From Mucilaginibacter sp. CSA2-8R (GTDB taxonomy: Bacteria; Bacteroidota; Bacteroidia; Sphingobacteriales; Sphingobacteriaceae), in NCBI RefSeq assembly GCF_038806765.1, contig NZ_CP152389.1, positions 4,836,001 through 4,900,000 of the forward strand: a DNA stretch of 64,000 bases, written 5' to 3'. This document shows, piece after piece, positions 45,888-54,841 of this stretch. The notes beneath the pieces were generated by a model, which was not told the origin of the DNA, did no database searches, and was given only the letters and a program-made list of their open reading frames with translations. Position 1 is the stretch's first letter, and every line of letters starts with the position of its first letter. Position numbers and translations under genes: made by a program.

Positions 45888-46649
45888 ATGACGTATTGCC
45901 TGGGCATTAAAGTAAAAGAAGGACTGGTAGCCATTGCCGATACCCGCATTACATCGGGTACTGATGTAACTACTAAAAAGAAACTCACCACTGTACAAAA
46001 AGATAAGTGCTCGTTATTTATCATGACCAGCGGTTTACGCTCGGTACGCGATAAAGCCATTATTTATTTTGATGAACTGCTGGAAACTAACCTGGAGCAG
46101 TACAACAAACTATATAAGGTGGTTAATGCCTTTGGAGAACAAGTAAAGCGCGTTGCTGAAGAAGACCGAGAGCCTTTAGAAAAAGCCGGCTTTAAGTTTA
46201 ACCTGAACACCATTATTGGCGGACAGATGAAAGACGATGAAGAACACAAGCTTTTTTTGCTATACCCCGAAGGTAACTGGGTAGAGTTAGGTAATGGTGC
46301 CCCATACGTCATCATTGGTAATGCAGCGCAAGGCAAAGCCATATTAAACCGTATTTTAAAAGGAGATACCAGCATGAAACTGGCGCTAAAAGCCGGCTTT
46401 CTGTCTTTTGACTCTACCCGCATCAGTGCGGTTGATGTAGGCTTTCCTATTGATGTGGCTTTGTATAAGAATGGCAGCTTTAATATGGTAGATTATCATT
46501 ATGAAAGTACCGATCTGGAAAACGTATCGGCCCAATGGCACGAAGAGTTAAAAAAGGCGCTCAACAATACCTCAAACCAATGGATTGACAACGCGTTTAA
46601 CCAATTGGAAAACAACACTATTAATAAAACCGACCCGCATGAAGTTTAA
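45888..46649 (+). CDS. Anbu-type proteasome-like peptidase
   Basis: 253 residues. MTYCLGIKVKEGLVAIADTRITSG is the Anbu (ancestral beta subunit) N-terminus: Thr2 would be the nucleophile once Met1 is removed, with the D-x-R and a conserved lysine near residue 34. Anbu subunits form open, lock-washer-like rings in solved examples; the substrate is unknown. The next gene overlaps it by 11 bases. The ATP-grasp and alpha-E genes that often accompany Anbu are not in this window. Confidence 0.88.
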   Translation: MTYCLGIKVKEGLVAIADTRITSGTDVTTKKKLTTVQKDKCSLFIMTSGLRSVRDKAIIYFDELLETNLEQYNKLYKVVNAFGEQVKRVAEEDREPLEKAGFKFNLNTIIGGQMKDDEEHKLFLLYPEGNWVELGNGAPYVIIGNAAQGKAILNRILKGDTSMKLALKAGFLSFDSTRISAVDVGFPIDVALYKNGSFNMVDYHYESTDLENVSAQWHEELKKALNNTSNQWIDNAFNQLENNTINKTDPHEV

Positions 46650-47481
46650 GGTTACCGGGCAATTGGGTTACGAAGTAACTGCGCCATCAACATTTATACT
46701 CAATATACATGCATTGCGCACCCCGGCCCAAGCCATCCTCGAAGAAACTTTTACGGTTGAACCTTATTTTAAAATTGAAGAGTTTTCGCACTATACCGAA
46801 AACCGTTTTATCAGGCTCGAAGTTACCGAGCCTACCATGTTAAACATAAGCTACAGTGCCCTGGTTGATACTTCTTTTAAGTTAACGCCGGCTGGCCAGC
46901 TTACGCAAGTTCCAATTGCAGATGCAGACCCCATGGTGCTGCCTTACATTTTTCCGAGCCGTTATTGCCAGTCGGACAAACTGTTTCGGTTTGCCAACAA
47001 CAAGTTTGGTAAATTTAATAATGCATTTGAAAAAGTAGTAGCACTTACCCAATGGATACATGATAACGTAGAATACCTAAGCGGTTCTACCAACTCGCAA
47101 ACTTCAGCATATGATACGGTTACCGAATTGGCCGGAGTTTGCCGCGATTTTGCGCACTTGGGTATTGCGCTTTGCCGGGCTTTAGATATACCAGCCCGCT
47201 ACTTTACAGGCTACGCCTACCAGCTTAATCCACCCGATTTTCATGCTTGTTTTGAAGCTTATTTAGGAGGCAAATGGATTATTTTTGATGCTACCCAACT
47301 GGCGCCATTAAATGGCTTGGTAAAAATAGCTACCGGCCGCGATGCTGCCGATGCAGCTATTGCTTCTATTTTTGGCAACGTAAACTGCCTCTCGGTGTCA
47401 TCCGCCTGCGAGCTGGCCGATCAGAATTTTGAGCCTGTTTTTTATGATAGTAATAATCCGGTAGGTTTAACTTACTTATAG
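46639..47481 (+). CDS. Transglutaminase-like protease/amidotransferase of the Anbu cluster
   Basis: 280 residues from ATG 46639; the open frame begins at 46585, inside the Anbu gene, but MKFKVTGQLGYEV is the natural start. N-terminal beta domain, then the transglutaminase core with the triad Cys (GVCRDFAHLGIALCRALDIPARY), His (DFHACFEAY) and Asp (WIIFDAT). Members of this type (bacterial transglutaminase-like N-terminal domain) occur with Anbu, ATP-grasp and alpha-E proteins in a predicted peptide-modification system. Confidence 0.9.
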   Translation: MKFKVTGQLGYEVTAPSTFILNIHALRTPAQAILEETFTVEPYFKIEEFSHYTENRFIRLEVTEPTMLNISYSALVDTSFKLTPAGQLTQVPIADADPMVLPYIFPSRYCQSDKLFRFANNKFGKFNNAFEKVVALTQWIHDNVEYLSGSTNSQTSAYDTVTELAGVCRDFAHLGIALCRALDIPARYFTGYAYQLNPPDFHACFEAYLGGKWIIFDATQLAPLNGLVKIATGRDAADAAIASIFGNVNCLSVSSACELADQNFEPVFYDSNNPVGLTYL

Positions 47482-47523
47482 CAACCTAATGGCTTTAACG
47501 CTGTTAATTGTTAAAACAGCACT

Positions 47524-48174
47524 TTGAGCCCGTCCGTATTTACACTCGATAACTATCACACCTTATGCGACCAGTTGGCGGCTCAGGATGCCGACCTGGC
47601 GGCCATTATCAGTCAATATGGATATCCGCCTTACTGGTCGAGGCCCAATACTTTCGAGTCGTTGGTACATATTATACTGGAGCAGCAGGTTTCGCTGGCA
47701 TCGGCATTGTCGGCGCTCAACAAACTGAAAGAAAAGATACAGCAAATTACCCCGAGCAGGGTACTTTTACTAACCGACGAAGAACTTAAAGCCTGTTATT
47801 TCAGTCGGCAAAAAACCGCTTATATACGTTACCTGGCCGAAGCATTGCTCAGTAAACAGCTTGATTTACATGAGTTGGTGCAGTTGAGTGATGATGAAGT
47901 ACGCACCCGGTTAACTGCTTTAAAAGGTATCGGCAACTGGACAGTAGATATTTACCTGCTGATGATTTTACACCGGACTAATATATTTCCGGTAGGAGAT
48001 TTAGCTATTATCAATGCAGTAAAAAAACTAAAACATTTACCTGTCGCAACGCCCAAAGAAGAAATTTTAGTATTAGCCAATGCATGGCAGCCCTACCGCA
48101 GTATAGCTGCCATGCTGTTATGGCATTTTTATTTGAGCAAGCCTGCTTCAAACCCTAAAAAGCAGATGCTGTAA
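47524..48174 (+). CDS. DNA-3-methyladenine glycosylase (AlkA-like)
   Basis: 216 residues, HhH-GPD superfamily: hairpin LTALKGIGNWTVDIYLLMIL followed by the catalytic aspartate in PVGDLAI. An early helix FESLVHIILEQQVSLASA is the AlkA-type substrate pocket. It excises alkylated bases. No ATG is available; it is read from TTG 47524, which lies just after a weak hairpin (47500-47520). Confidence 0.87.
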   Translation: MSPSVFTLDNYHTLCDQLAAQDADLAAIISQYGYPPYWSRPNTFESLVHIILEQQVSLASALSALNKLKEKIQQITPSRVLLLTDEELKACYFSRQKTAYIRYLAEALLSKQLDLHELVQLSDDEVRTRLTALKGIGNWTVDIYLLMILHRTNIFPVGDLAIINAVKKLKHLPVATPKEEILVLANAWQPYRSIAAMLLWHFYLSKPASNPKKQML

Positions 48175-48175
48175 C

Positions 48176-50794
48176 TTATTGTGCGCTTCGCTCTTTTTCC
48201 TGGTATGCCTGTACAATATCAATGGCGCCATGTACGGCATCACTTAAAACTGTAATAAAAGCGCCAGGTTTGGCTAAATTAATAGCATAGCTAATAGAGT
48301 CAGTTTTATCGTCTAACACGTTAATCGGTATATCCGGGTTAACCTCTTTAATTCCTTCTTCCAGTAAGCCTAAAATATTTTCGCGGGTACGGCCACGAAG
48401 ATGGCTTTCCTGCCGCATTAAAATATGATCGAACATACTACCGGCAATACGGCCTAATTCGCGTATATCTTCGTCGCGGCGATCTCCTGTACCGGCTATT
48501 AAGCCAATTTTTTGAGGTGAGTCAATACTGGTCAAAAACGTTTTGATACCCTGATAACCGGCGGGGTTATGGGCAAAATCAACCATAAACCTAAACTCTT
48601 TAAAGTTAAAGATATTCATGCGACCCGGCGTTTGCGATGCCGAAGGCACAAACGTATGCAATGAGTTTTTGATATCCTCCGTTTTAAACCCGTAAAGGTA
48701 GGTTGCCAGCGTAGCCGCCATCACGTTCTCAATCATGAAAGGCACGGTACCATTAAATGTTACCGGAATTTCAGAAACACGTTGTACGCGAATTTTCCAA
48801 TCACCTTTTTTAATGGTGATAAACCCGTTTTCGTAGATACAGGCAACACCGCCTTTGTGGCAATGCGACTTAATTACCGGATTGTTTTCGTTTAAACTAA
48901 AGTAGGCAACATGACATTTAGCTTTGCGACCAATGCGCACGCAATATTCATTATCGGCGTTAAGCACGCCCCAACCGTCTTCTTTTACAGCATCAATCAC
49001 CACACTTTTTACCTTCATCAGGTCTTCTAAAGTATGAATATCGGATATACCGAGGTGATCTTCCTGAATATTGGTGATTACCCCTACATCACAGCGACCA
49101 TAACCCAGGCCCGAACGCAGTATGCCGCCACGGGCACTTTCTAGAACGGCAAAATCAACGGTAGGGTCTTTTAAGATGAACTCCGTGCTTTGCGGGCCGG
49201 TAGTATCACCTTTAACCAGCATCGTGTTTTGCACATAAATGCCATCTGATGTGGTGAAGCCTACCCGGTAACCATTATTTTTCACAATGTGGGCTATCAA
49301 GCGGGTAGTGGTGGTTTTACCGTTAGTGCCGGTAGTGGCAATAATAGGTATACGGGCCGATTTACCCTGCGGATAAAGCATGTCTACCACATGGCCCGCC
49401 ACGTTGCGCGGCAAACCTTCACTTGGCGCAATATGCATCCTGAAACCTGGTGCCGCATTTACTTCCAAAACCACACCTCCGTTTTCAGTTAAAGGTACGG
49501 TCAGATTTTCGGCCATGATGTCAATGCCGCAAATATCCAGGCCTATTACCCGGGCTATACGCTCGCAAAAGAAAATATTTTGCGGGTGTACCTGGTCGGT
49601 CACATCTACAGATGTACCGCCTGTACTTAAGTTAGCTGTAGATTTTAAATAAACCACTTCGCCGGCCGGTGGTACGGTATCTAAAGTATAACCTTTCTTG
49701 GTCAGCAAATCCATCGTATCTCTGTCAACTGAGATATGAGTCAGCACGTTTTCGTGCCCGTAACCACGGCGCGGGTCGTTGTTTTCCACGTCGATAAGTT
49801 GCTGCACGGTTAGCTCGCCGTTGCCGGTTACGTGTGCAGGTACCCGCAGTGCGGCGGCTACCATTTTATTATCAATCACCAGCACCCGAAAGTCATAACC
49901 GGTAATAAATTTTTCTACAATTACTTTGCGCGATATACGGGCGGCGTGCTCAAACGCAGCAACGGCACCTTCTTCTGTTTTTACGTTGATGCTTGCTCCG
50001 CGGCCATGGTTACCATCCAATGGTTTAAATACCAAAGGGAAACCAATTTTCCGTATAGCCTCTTTTACCTCCTCTTTGCGGGTAATAGTCATACCTGCGG
50101 CTACGGGTATAGCCTGCTCCTGCAATATGCGCTTGGTTTCTTCTTTGTTACTAGCCAAGTCAACAGCTATGCTGCTGGTGTGTTCGGTCATGGTGGCGCG
50201 TATGCGTACCTGGTTTTTACCATAACCCAACTGTACCAGCGATTGATTATTTAACCTGATCCACGGGATGTCGCGCGAAATGGCTTCTTCCACTATCGAG
50301 CCGGTGCTTGGTCCTAAGCGGGTGTTTTCGCGAATCTCGCGCATTTTCTGGATGTCGGTTTCCAGGGTATACTCTTCACCTTTAATCAGGGCTTCAGCAA
50401 TGCGTACTGAAGCTTCGGCAGCGTAAACACCAACTTTTTCTTCAAGATAATTGAATACTACATTATAGGTACCGGGTGTTTTGGTTTCGCGCGTGCGGCC
50501 AAAACCAGTATTCATGCCTGCTAATGTTTGTATTTCAAGTGCAATATGTTCTACCACATGCCCCATCCAGGTACCTTGCTCCACACGAATAAAAAAGCCC
50601 CCGGGTATTCCCGGCGAACAGCGGTGCGTCTGTAAACTTGGTATCAATGCCTTCAGACGCTCCAAAAAACCATCAATGGTATTGGTGGGGCGGTTCTCCA
50701 ATTCTTCGAGATTAAGCCGCATCTGGATTAATTTTTTCCGGCTTATACTCCAGATATTAGGGCCGCGCAGCACCTGAATCTTTTCTATTTTCAT
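48176..50794 (-). CDS. cphA: Cyanophycin synthetase CphA
   Basis: 872 residues, the expected length. N-terminal domain (to about 160), ATP-grasp domain (KPLDGNHGRGASINVKTEE, then LEVNAAPGFRMH) and C-terminal Mur-ligase-like domain with P-loop ATTGTNGKTTTTRL near residue 490 and the DFAHNPAGYQGI block. It polymerises aspartate and arginine into multi-L-arginyl-poly-L-aspartate. Divergent from cphB, with which it forms a store-and-recover pair. Stop is 2 bases from the convergent glycosylase stop. Confidence 0.95.
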   Translation of the reverse strand: MKIEKIQVLRGPNIWSISRKKLIQMRLNLEELENRPTNTIDGFLERLKALIPSLQTHRCSPGIPGGFFIRVEQGTWMGHVVEHIALEIQTLAGMNTGFGRTRETKTPGTYNVVFNYLEEKVGVYAAEASVRIAEALIKGEEYTLETDIQKMREIRENTRLGPSTGSIVEEAISRDIPWIRLNNQSLVQLGYGKNQVRIRATMTEHTSSIAVDLASNKEETKRILQEQAIPVAAGMTITRKEEVKEAIRKIGFPLVFKPLDGNHGRGASINVKTEEGAVAAFEHAARISRKVIVEKFITGYDFRVLVIDNKMVAAALRVPAHVTGNGELTVQQLIDVENNDPRRGYGHENVLTHISVDRDTMDLLTKKGYTLDTVPPAGEVVYLKSTANLSTGGTSVDVTDQVHPQNIFFCERIARVIGLDICGIDIMAENLTVPLTENGGVVLEVNAAPGFRMHIAPSEGLPRNVAGHVVDMLYPQGKSARIPIIATTGTNGKTTTTRLIAHIVKNNGYRVGFTTSDGIYVQNTMLVKGDTTGPQSTEFILKDPTVDFAVLESARGGILRSGLGYGRCDVGVITNIQEDHLGISDIHTLEDLMKVKSVVIDAVKEDGWGVLNADNEYCVRIGRKAKCHVAYFSLNENNPVIKSHCHKGGVACIYENGFITIKKGDWKIRVQRVSEIPVTFNGTVPFMIENVMAATLATYLYGFKTEDIKNSLHTFVPSASQTPGRMNIFNFKEFRFMVDFAHNPAGYQGIKTFLTSIDSPQKIGLIAGTGDRRDEDIRELGRIAGSMFDHILMRQESHLRGRTRENILGLLEEGIKEVNPDIPINVLDDKTDSISYAINLAKPGAFITVLSDAVHGAIDIVQAYQEKERSAQ

Positions 50795-50962
50795 GCGTTA
50801 GATAGTAGTTATGGCAAGGTAAATGTAAGGATTGTCTATAAATTTAACGCTTGTAACAATTCAATGCAATTTTTGATGCTATAAAGCGATTTTATTTTAT
50901 AATAAATACAGTTTTACTGCATTTTTCTATTAATTTGTAAATATTGACTATTTAAGATACAG

Positions 50963-51874
50963 ATGATTGTTCCGAAAGGTAAATTGATAATAATAGGTGG
51001 AGCTGTTGATATGGGTACGAATATAAGTGCCGAAGAGCATATTTTACAGCCCGATTATATCAAATTTTTTGAGCGGGGAATACTCCGTCGCATGATTAAC
51101 GAATCAGCTAAACAACTGGGCTCTAAAATAGAAGTGATTACTACCGCTTCGCAAATTCCGGAACTGGTGGGTCAGGAGTACATCAAAGCTTTTAATCAAT
51201 TGGAGATTGAAAATGTAAATGTAATTGACATCCGCAACCGGGAAGACGCCAGCAACCCAGTTTATCTGGAACGTATACGCCAGGCCGACATTGTGATGTT
51301 TAGCGGCGGCGACCAGCTGCGCTTGAGCTCTATATTCGGCGGCACCGAGTTTTTACAAATCTTAAAAAGAAGATACCAAAACGAGCATTTTATTATAGCC
51401 GGTACATCGGCAGGTGCTGCTGCTGCATCTACCAATATGATTTACCGGGGGCAGAGCAACGAAGCACTTGTTAAAGGCGAGGTGCAGATTACCGCCGGAT
51501 TGGGTTTTATTGACTCCGTTATTATTGATACCCACTTTGTACAACGGGGGCGTATTGGCCGTTTGTTTTATGCCGTAGCCAGCAACCCCGGCATTTTAGG
51601 TATTGGCTTAGGCGAAGATGCCGGGTTATTAATTACTGAAGGATGCATGATGGAAGCCATTGGCTCGGGCCTGACTATTGTAGTTGACGGCAAAGGCATG
51701 TCGGCCACTAATATTTATGATGTGGAAATGGGAGCCCCGGTATCTATTGAGGGCTTAAAGGTGCACGTGATTTCTATTTTTGATAAATATGACCTGGCAC
51801 AGCATCGCCTGATTATGAAAAAGAAAACCAAGGTTGAAGAGGGCGTGTACTTACAAGTGCCCGACCGGGATTAA
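50963..51874 (+). CDS. cphB: Cyanophycinase CphB
   Basis: 303 residues. S51-family serine exopeptidase: nucleophile in IAGTSAGAAAAS, SGGDQLRL motif, and DTHFVQRGRIGRLFYAV. It releases beta-Asp-Arg dipeptides from cyanophycin inside the cell; there is no signal peptide. The 168-base divergent region towards cphA is very AT-rich, with no exact -7 box. Confidence 0.94.
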   Translation: MIVPKGKLIIIGGAVDMGTNISAEEHILQPDYIKFFERGILRRMINESAKQLGSKIEVITTASQIPELVGQEYIKAFNQLEIENVNVIDIRNREDASNPVYLERIRQADIVMFSGGDQLRLSSIFGGTEFLQILKRRYQNEHFIIAGTSAGAAAASTNMIYRGQSNEALVKGEVQITAGLGFIDSVIIDTHFVQRGRIGRLFYAVASNPGILGIGLGEDAGLLITEGCMMEAIGSGLTIVVDGKGMSATNIYDVEMGAPVSIEGLKVHVISIFDKYDLAQHRLIMKKKTKVEEGVYLQVPDRD

Positions 51875-51884
51875 ACTTATACCC

Positions 51885-51935
51885 AATAAAAGCGAAAGGG
51901 CTGCCATGAAAAATGGCAGCCCTTTCGCTTTTATT
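51885..51935. terminator. Bidirectional terminator between cphB and the DUF4407 gene
   Basis: A perfect 23-bp stem (51885-51907 with 51913-51935) around GAAAA, with A/T-rich ends that give a U-tract on either strand. It is among the longest perfect hairpins in the window. Confidence 0.92.
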
Positions 51936-51949
51936 AACAGGCTATAGCG

Positions 51950-53068
51950 TCACTCATAACTATGCTGCTCAAAATCATAGTCTGATTGATTGGTGATAAT
52001 TTTCTTTTTTCTTTCAATATCTGCCCCTACCTGGTGGTCAAATAAGTTGTCGGTTACAATCACCTCTTTATCTTTATCCCGGTCGGCATAATGAATGTTG
52101 GCCTCAGCAATTTTTGCTACGGCTACATCATAAGGCCCCTTAGGCGACATCAGCTTTACAAATACCGGCAAACACTCAAATAAGATAAACAAGTAGCCTA
52201 TAAAAGACTGCGCCATATAGGTGTCTAAATCCTTGCTGCCATCCTCTCTAAAAGCCAGTTGCCCCAAAGCCCAGTTACGGTCAGAAAACCCAGCTACGTT
52301 AGCCAAACTATCTAACTGCACATTACTGAACAAACGGGTACTGTTCAAGCCTTCGTAATCTTTGCGCTGACCCAGATACTGCTCCAGGCGGTCTAACTCT
52401 TCGGTTACGGTTTTGAGGCGGTTTTGCTTTTCTGTCAAAATACCTTCTTTTTGCTTGGCATATGTGCCGTAACCTATAATGCCTGAAGTTTGGTCGTTCT
52501 TATCACCAAAAACTTCCTGATTTAGTTGTACACGCGAACGGTTAATATCGCGCTCTAAAGAGTCTTTTTCTTTTTTAAGCTCGGTACTCTTTCCCATTTC
52601 CATGGCATACTTCTGCTTGTAAGTTTTTTGCAGCGTATCAATTTTACGGGTTTGCCCTTTCAAATAAGCCCCTTTTAGTTTATTCCGAATTTCTTTGTCA
52701 AATATCTTGAGCTCCAGCGGACGCGATATTACAATACCGATCATGATGGCCAACAGTATACGTGGCGTAGCCTGCAGTATCTGCATGTTAATACTACCCT
52801 GTTTATTAATACTGGCTACAATGTAACGGTCCATATTAAAAATGGCCAGCCCCCAAATAATACCGAATAACAAAGCAAAAACAGGTGCTAAAACATTACC
52901 GCTAAACACAAAGTACATGGCGTACCCGCCCGACATACAGGCAAATAAAGCAGTAAAAAATATAGTGGCCCCAATACCTACATACTTATTATGCTCAATG
53001 GGGTACTTTTTTAAGGTTTCAATGTGCGCTCCCGAACAGAACCAAAAAAAGCGTGTAACTTTTTTCAT
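51950..53068 (-). CDS. DUF4407 membrane protein
   Basis: 372 residues from ATG 53068 (a GTG two codons earlier is possible). Two to three N-terminal helices (HNKYVGIGATIFFTALFACMSGGYAMYF, GIIWGLAIFNMDRYIVAS, ILLAIMIGIVISRPLELKIF), a long charged coiled coil (about residues 135-245), and a last helix near SFIGYLFILFECLPVFVKL. This is the DUF4407 layout; function unknown. Confidence 0.88.
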   Translation of the reverse strand: MKKVTRFFWFCSGAHIETLKKYPIEHNKYVGIGATIFFTALFACMSGGYAMYFVFSGNVLAPVFALLFGIIWGLAIFNMDRYIVASINKQGSINMQILQATPRILLAIMIGIVISRPLELKIFDKEIRNKLKGAYLKGQTRKIDTLQKTYKQKYAMEMGKSTELKKEKDSLERDINRSRVQLNQEVFGDKNDQTSGIIGYGTYAKQKEGILTEKQNRLKTVTEELDRLEQYLGQRKDYEGLNSTRLFSNVQLDSLANVAGFSDRNWALGQLAFREDGSKDLDTYMAQSFIGYLFILFECLPVFVKLMSPKGPYDVAVAKIAEANIHYADRDKDKEVIVTDNLFDHQVGADIERKKKIITNQSDYDFEQHSYE

Positions 53069-53168
53069 CAACACTAATCTACAAATAAAATTTTCTAACC
53101 TGTAAGTAAAACGCCGTCAAATGCTGATTGTTACAAAATGCAGACGGAATATTTATAGATTAAAAGCC

Positions 53169-53176
53169 TACCTTTG
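53169..53176 (+). promoter_or_regulatory. -7 promoter box of the rhodanese gene
   Basis: Exact TACCTTTG, 21 bases before ATG 53198; no good -33 partner. Confidence 0.5.
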
Positions 53177-53197
53177 AACGTTATCATTTAAAGCATT

Positions 53198-53512
53198 ATG
53201 AAAGAAATAACTGTTGAAGAGCTGAAAAGAATGAAAGAAAACGGTGAGGATTTTCAGCTGATTGATGTGCGCGAAGACTTTGAGTATCAGATGTCGAATC
53301 TGGAAGGCGAAAATATTCCGTTAGGCGGCGTTTTAATTGAAACTGATAAAATCAGTAAAGACAAACCTGTAGTGGTGATGTGCCGCAGCGGCAAACGCAG
53401 TGCCATGGCCATTATGCAGTTAGAGCAGCAAGGCTTTACCAATCTTTACAACCTGCAGGGTGGTATATTAGCCTGGGCCAGCGAGATTGATCCGAACATT
53501 AGCGTATACTAA
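53198..53512 (+). CDS. Single-domain rhodanese
   Basis: 104 residues. Core ITVEELKRMKENGEDFQLIDVREDFEYQMSN, active-site loop VMCRSGKRSAMA with the persulfide cysteine, and the ending NLQGGILAWASEIDP. GlpE-like sulfurtransferase, no signal peptide. A 64-residue membrane protein starts 3 bases after its stop. Confidence 0.92.
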   Translation: MKEITVEELKRMKENGEDFQLIDVREDFEYQMSNLEGENIPLGGVLIETDKISKDKPVVVMCRSGKRSAMAIMQLEQQGFTNLYNLQGGILAWASEIDPNISVY

Positions 53513-53515
53513 CTG

Positions 53516-53710
53516 ATGGGTTCTAAACTATTTCTGAGTGTTGTATACAACATAGGTATTTTTGTATGTCTGTATATTGTGTACTGGGGCTATTCGCATA
53601 AACAATATGCATCTTTGATAGGTGCGCTGTTTGTGGCAGTAATGTTTATTATCCTCAAAATAAGACTGCTTAAACAGGTGAGGGCTACCGAACGCCCTGT
53701 AAAAGAATAG
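53516..53710 (+). CDS. Small membrane protein, possibly DUF6358
   Basis: 64 residues with two membrane helices (residues about 5-24 and 32-50) and a basic C-terminal tail (RLLKQVRATERPVKE). Similar small proteins occur widely in Sphingobacteriaceae; the DUF assignment is from memory and tentative. Cotranscribed with the rhodanese. Confidence 0.7.
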   Translation: MGSKLFLSVVYNIGIFVCLYIVYWGYSHKQYASLIGALFVAVMFIILKIRLLKQVRATERPVKE

Positions 53711-53735
53711 CAAAACGCCATGTCTTTTTAGTAAT

Positions 53736-53768
53736 GTTTGGGATGATGTTATTGAACTAATCCCAAAC
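53736..53768. terminator. Weak hairpin at a convergent gene end
   Basis: GTTTGGGAT (53736-53744) pairs with 53760-53768 around a 15-base loop; the right arm is within the end of the epimerase gene. No long U-tract. Confidence 0.4.
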
Positions 53769-54759
53769 CTGTACTATTCGTCAGCACCCATTTACCCTCT
53801 TCTAACTGCGGCATAGTAAAAGGGTTGTTGCTGATGAGCAGTGGCCCATCTAAATCGGCCCAATTACATTGCGGGGCCAGGGCGGCGGCGGCTAAGGTGG
53901 CGCAACTGGTTTCGCTCATGCAGCCCATCAATATTTTCATACCCAGTACACGGGCCCGGTCAATCATCTGTTTGGCCTCAAACATTCCGGCCGATTTCAT
54001 GAGCTTAATGTTAATACCATGATATACGCCATGTGCTTTGTCAATATCGCTCAGGCGCTGTACCGACTCATCACCCAATATAGGAACAGGACTGCGTTCT
54101 GTAAGCCAGGCATTACTATCAGGGTCTGTTTTAAGCATGGGCTGCTCAATCAGTTGTACACCCTGCTCTTGCAGCCAGTAAACCAAATCCAGGCTGGCTT
54201 CACGATCCGTCCAGCCTTGGTTAGCATCCACATATAAAGGAACGTCGGTAACCGAACGCACTATTTCAATCAGCTGCTTATCATCAGTGCTTCCTAACTT
54301 CACCTTTATAGCTTTATAACCGGCAGCTTCTTCTACCTTTTGCCTAAATATTTCCGGCGTATCTATGCCGATAGTATAGCTGGTTATCGGCATATTTTCG
54401 GGCTGGCTTCCCAACAATTGCCAGCAGGGCTGGTTTAGCAATTTGCCTTCCAGATCATGCAGGGCAATATCAATAGCAGCTTTTACGGCTGGGTTGCCCG
54501 GCTCGATGGCATCCAGGTAGTTAATGATTACTGCATAGTCAAAAGGCAATTTAAACTGGCTAACGTCTACTCTGTTTAAAAATGCGGCAGCACTTTGTAA
54601 GCTTTCGCCCATATATGGCACCATCGAGGCCTCACCATAGCCCACCTGCCCATCATGCTCTAATTGCAGTAGCATCAAAGGCGTTGAGGTACGCGAAAAC
54701 TTAGCAATGGTAAAACGATGCTTTAAGTGCAGTTCGAAAGGGGCAAACGTTAACTTCAT
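53749..54759 (-). CDS. Dipeptide epimerase (enolase superfamily, L-Ala-D/L-Glu type)
   Basis: 336 residues. Muconate-lactonizing-enzyme fold with the acid/base lysine pair K-x-K in AIKVKLGSTDD, metal ligands in YVDANQGW, IEQPML and ILGDESV, and the second lysine in GINIKLMKSAG. It would epimerise peptidoglycan-derived or other dipeptides. Specificity within the family is not certain from sequence. Confidence 0.87.
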   Translation of the reverse strand: MKLTFAPFELHLKHRFTIAKFSRTSTPLMLLQLEHDGQVGYGEASMVPYMGESLQSAAAFLNRVDVSQFKLPFDYAVIINYLDAIEPGNPAVKAAIDIALHDLEGKLLNQPCWQLLGSQPENMPITSYTIGIDTPEIFRQKVEEAAGYKAIKVKLGSTDDKQLIEIVRSVTDVPLYVDANQGWTDREASLDLVYWLQEQGVQLIEQPMLKTDPDSNAWLTERSPVPILGDESVQRLSDIDKAHGVYHGINIKLMKSAGMFEAKQMIDRARVLGMKILMGCMSETSCATLAAAALAPQCNWADLDGPLLISNNPFTMPQLEEGKWVLTNSTGLGLVQ

Positions 54760-54828
54760 AATAAAATTTAAAGCTAACGAAATTACTTGTGAATGATGCT
54801 ACGCACTGTGTAGCTTGTGCCGGGTTTG

Positions 54829-54836
54829 TATCTTTG
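54829..54836 (+). promoter_or_regulatory. -7 promoter box, 5 bases before a start codon
   Basis: Exact TATCTTTG, with ATG 54842 beginning 5 bases after it: a predicted leaderless transcript. Confidence 0.45.
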
Positions 54837-54841
54837 CCCTC

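Noticed and set aside
53516..53710. Toxin of a type I system (short two-helix membrane protein)
   Set aside because: It directly follows the rhodanese in one operon, has no antisense RNA signal and resembles widespread small proteins of this family of bacteria.
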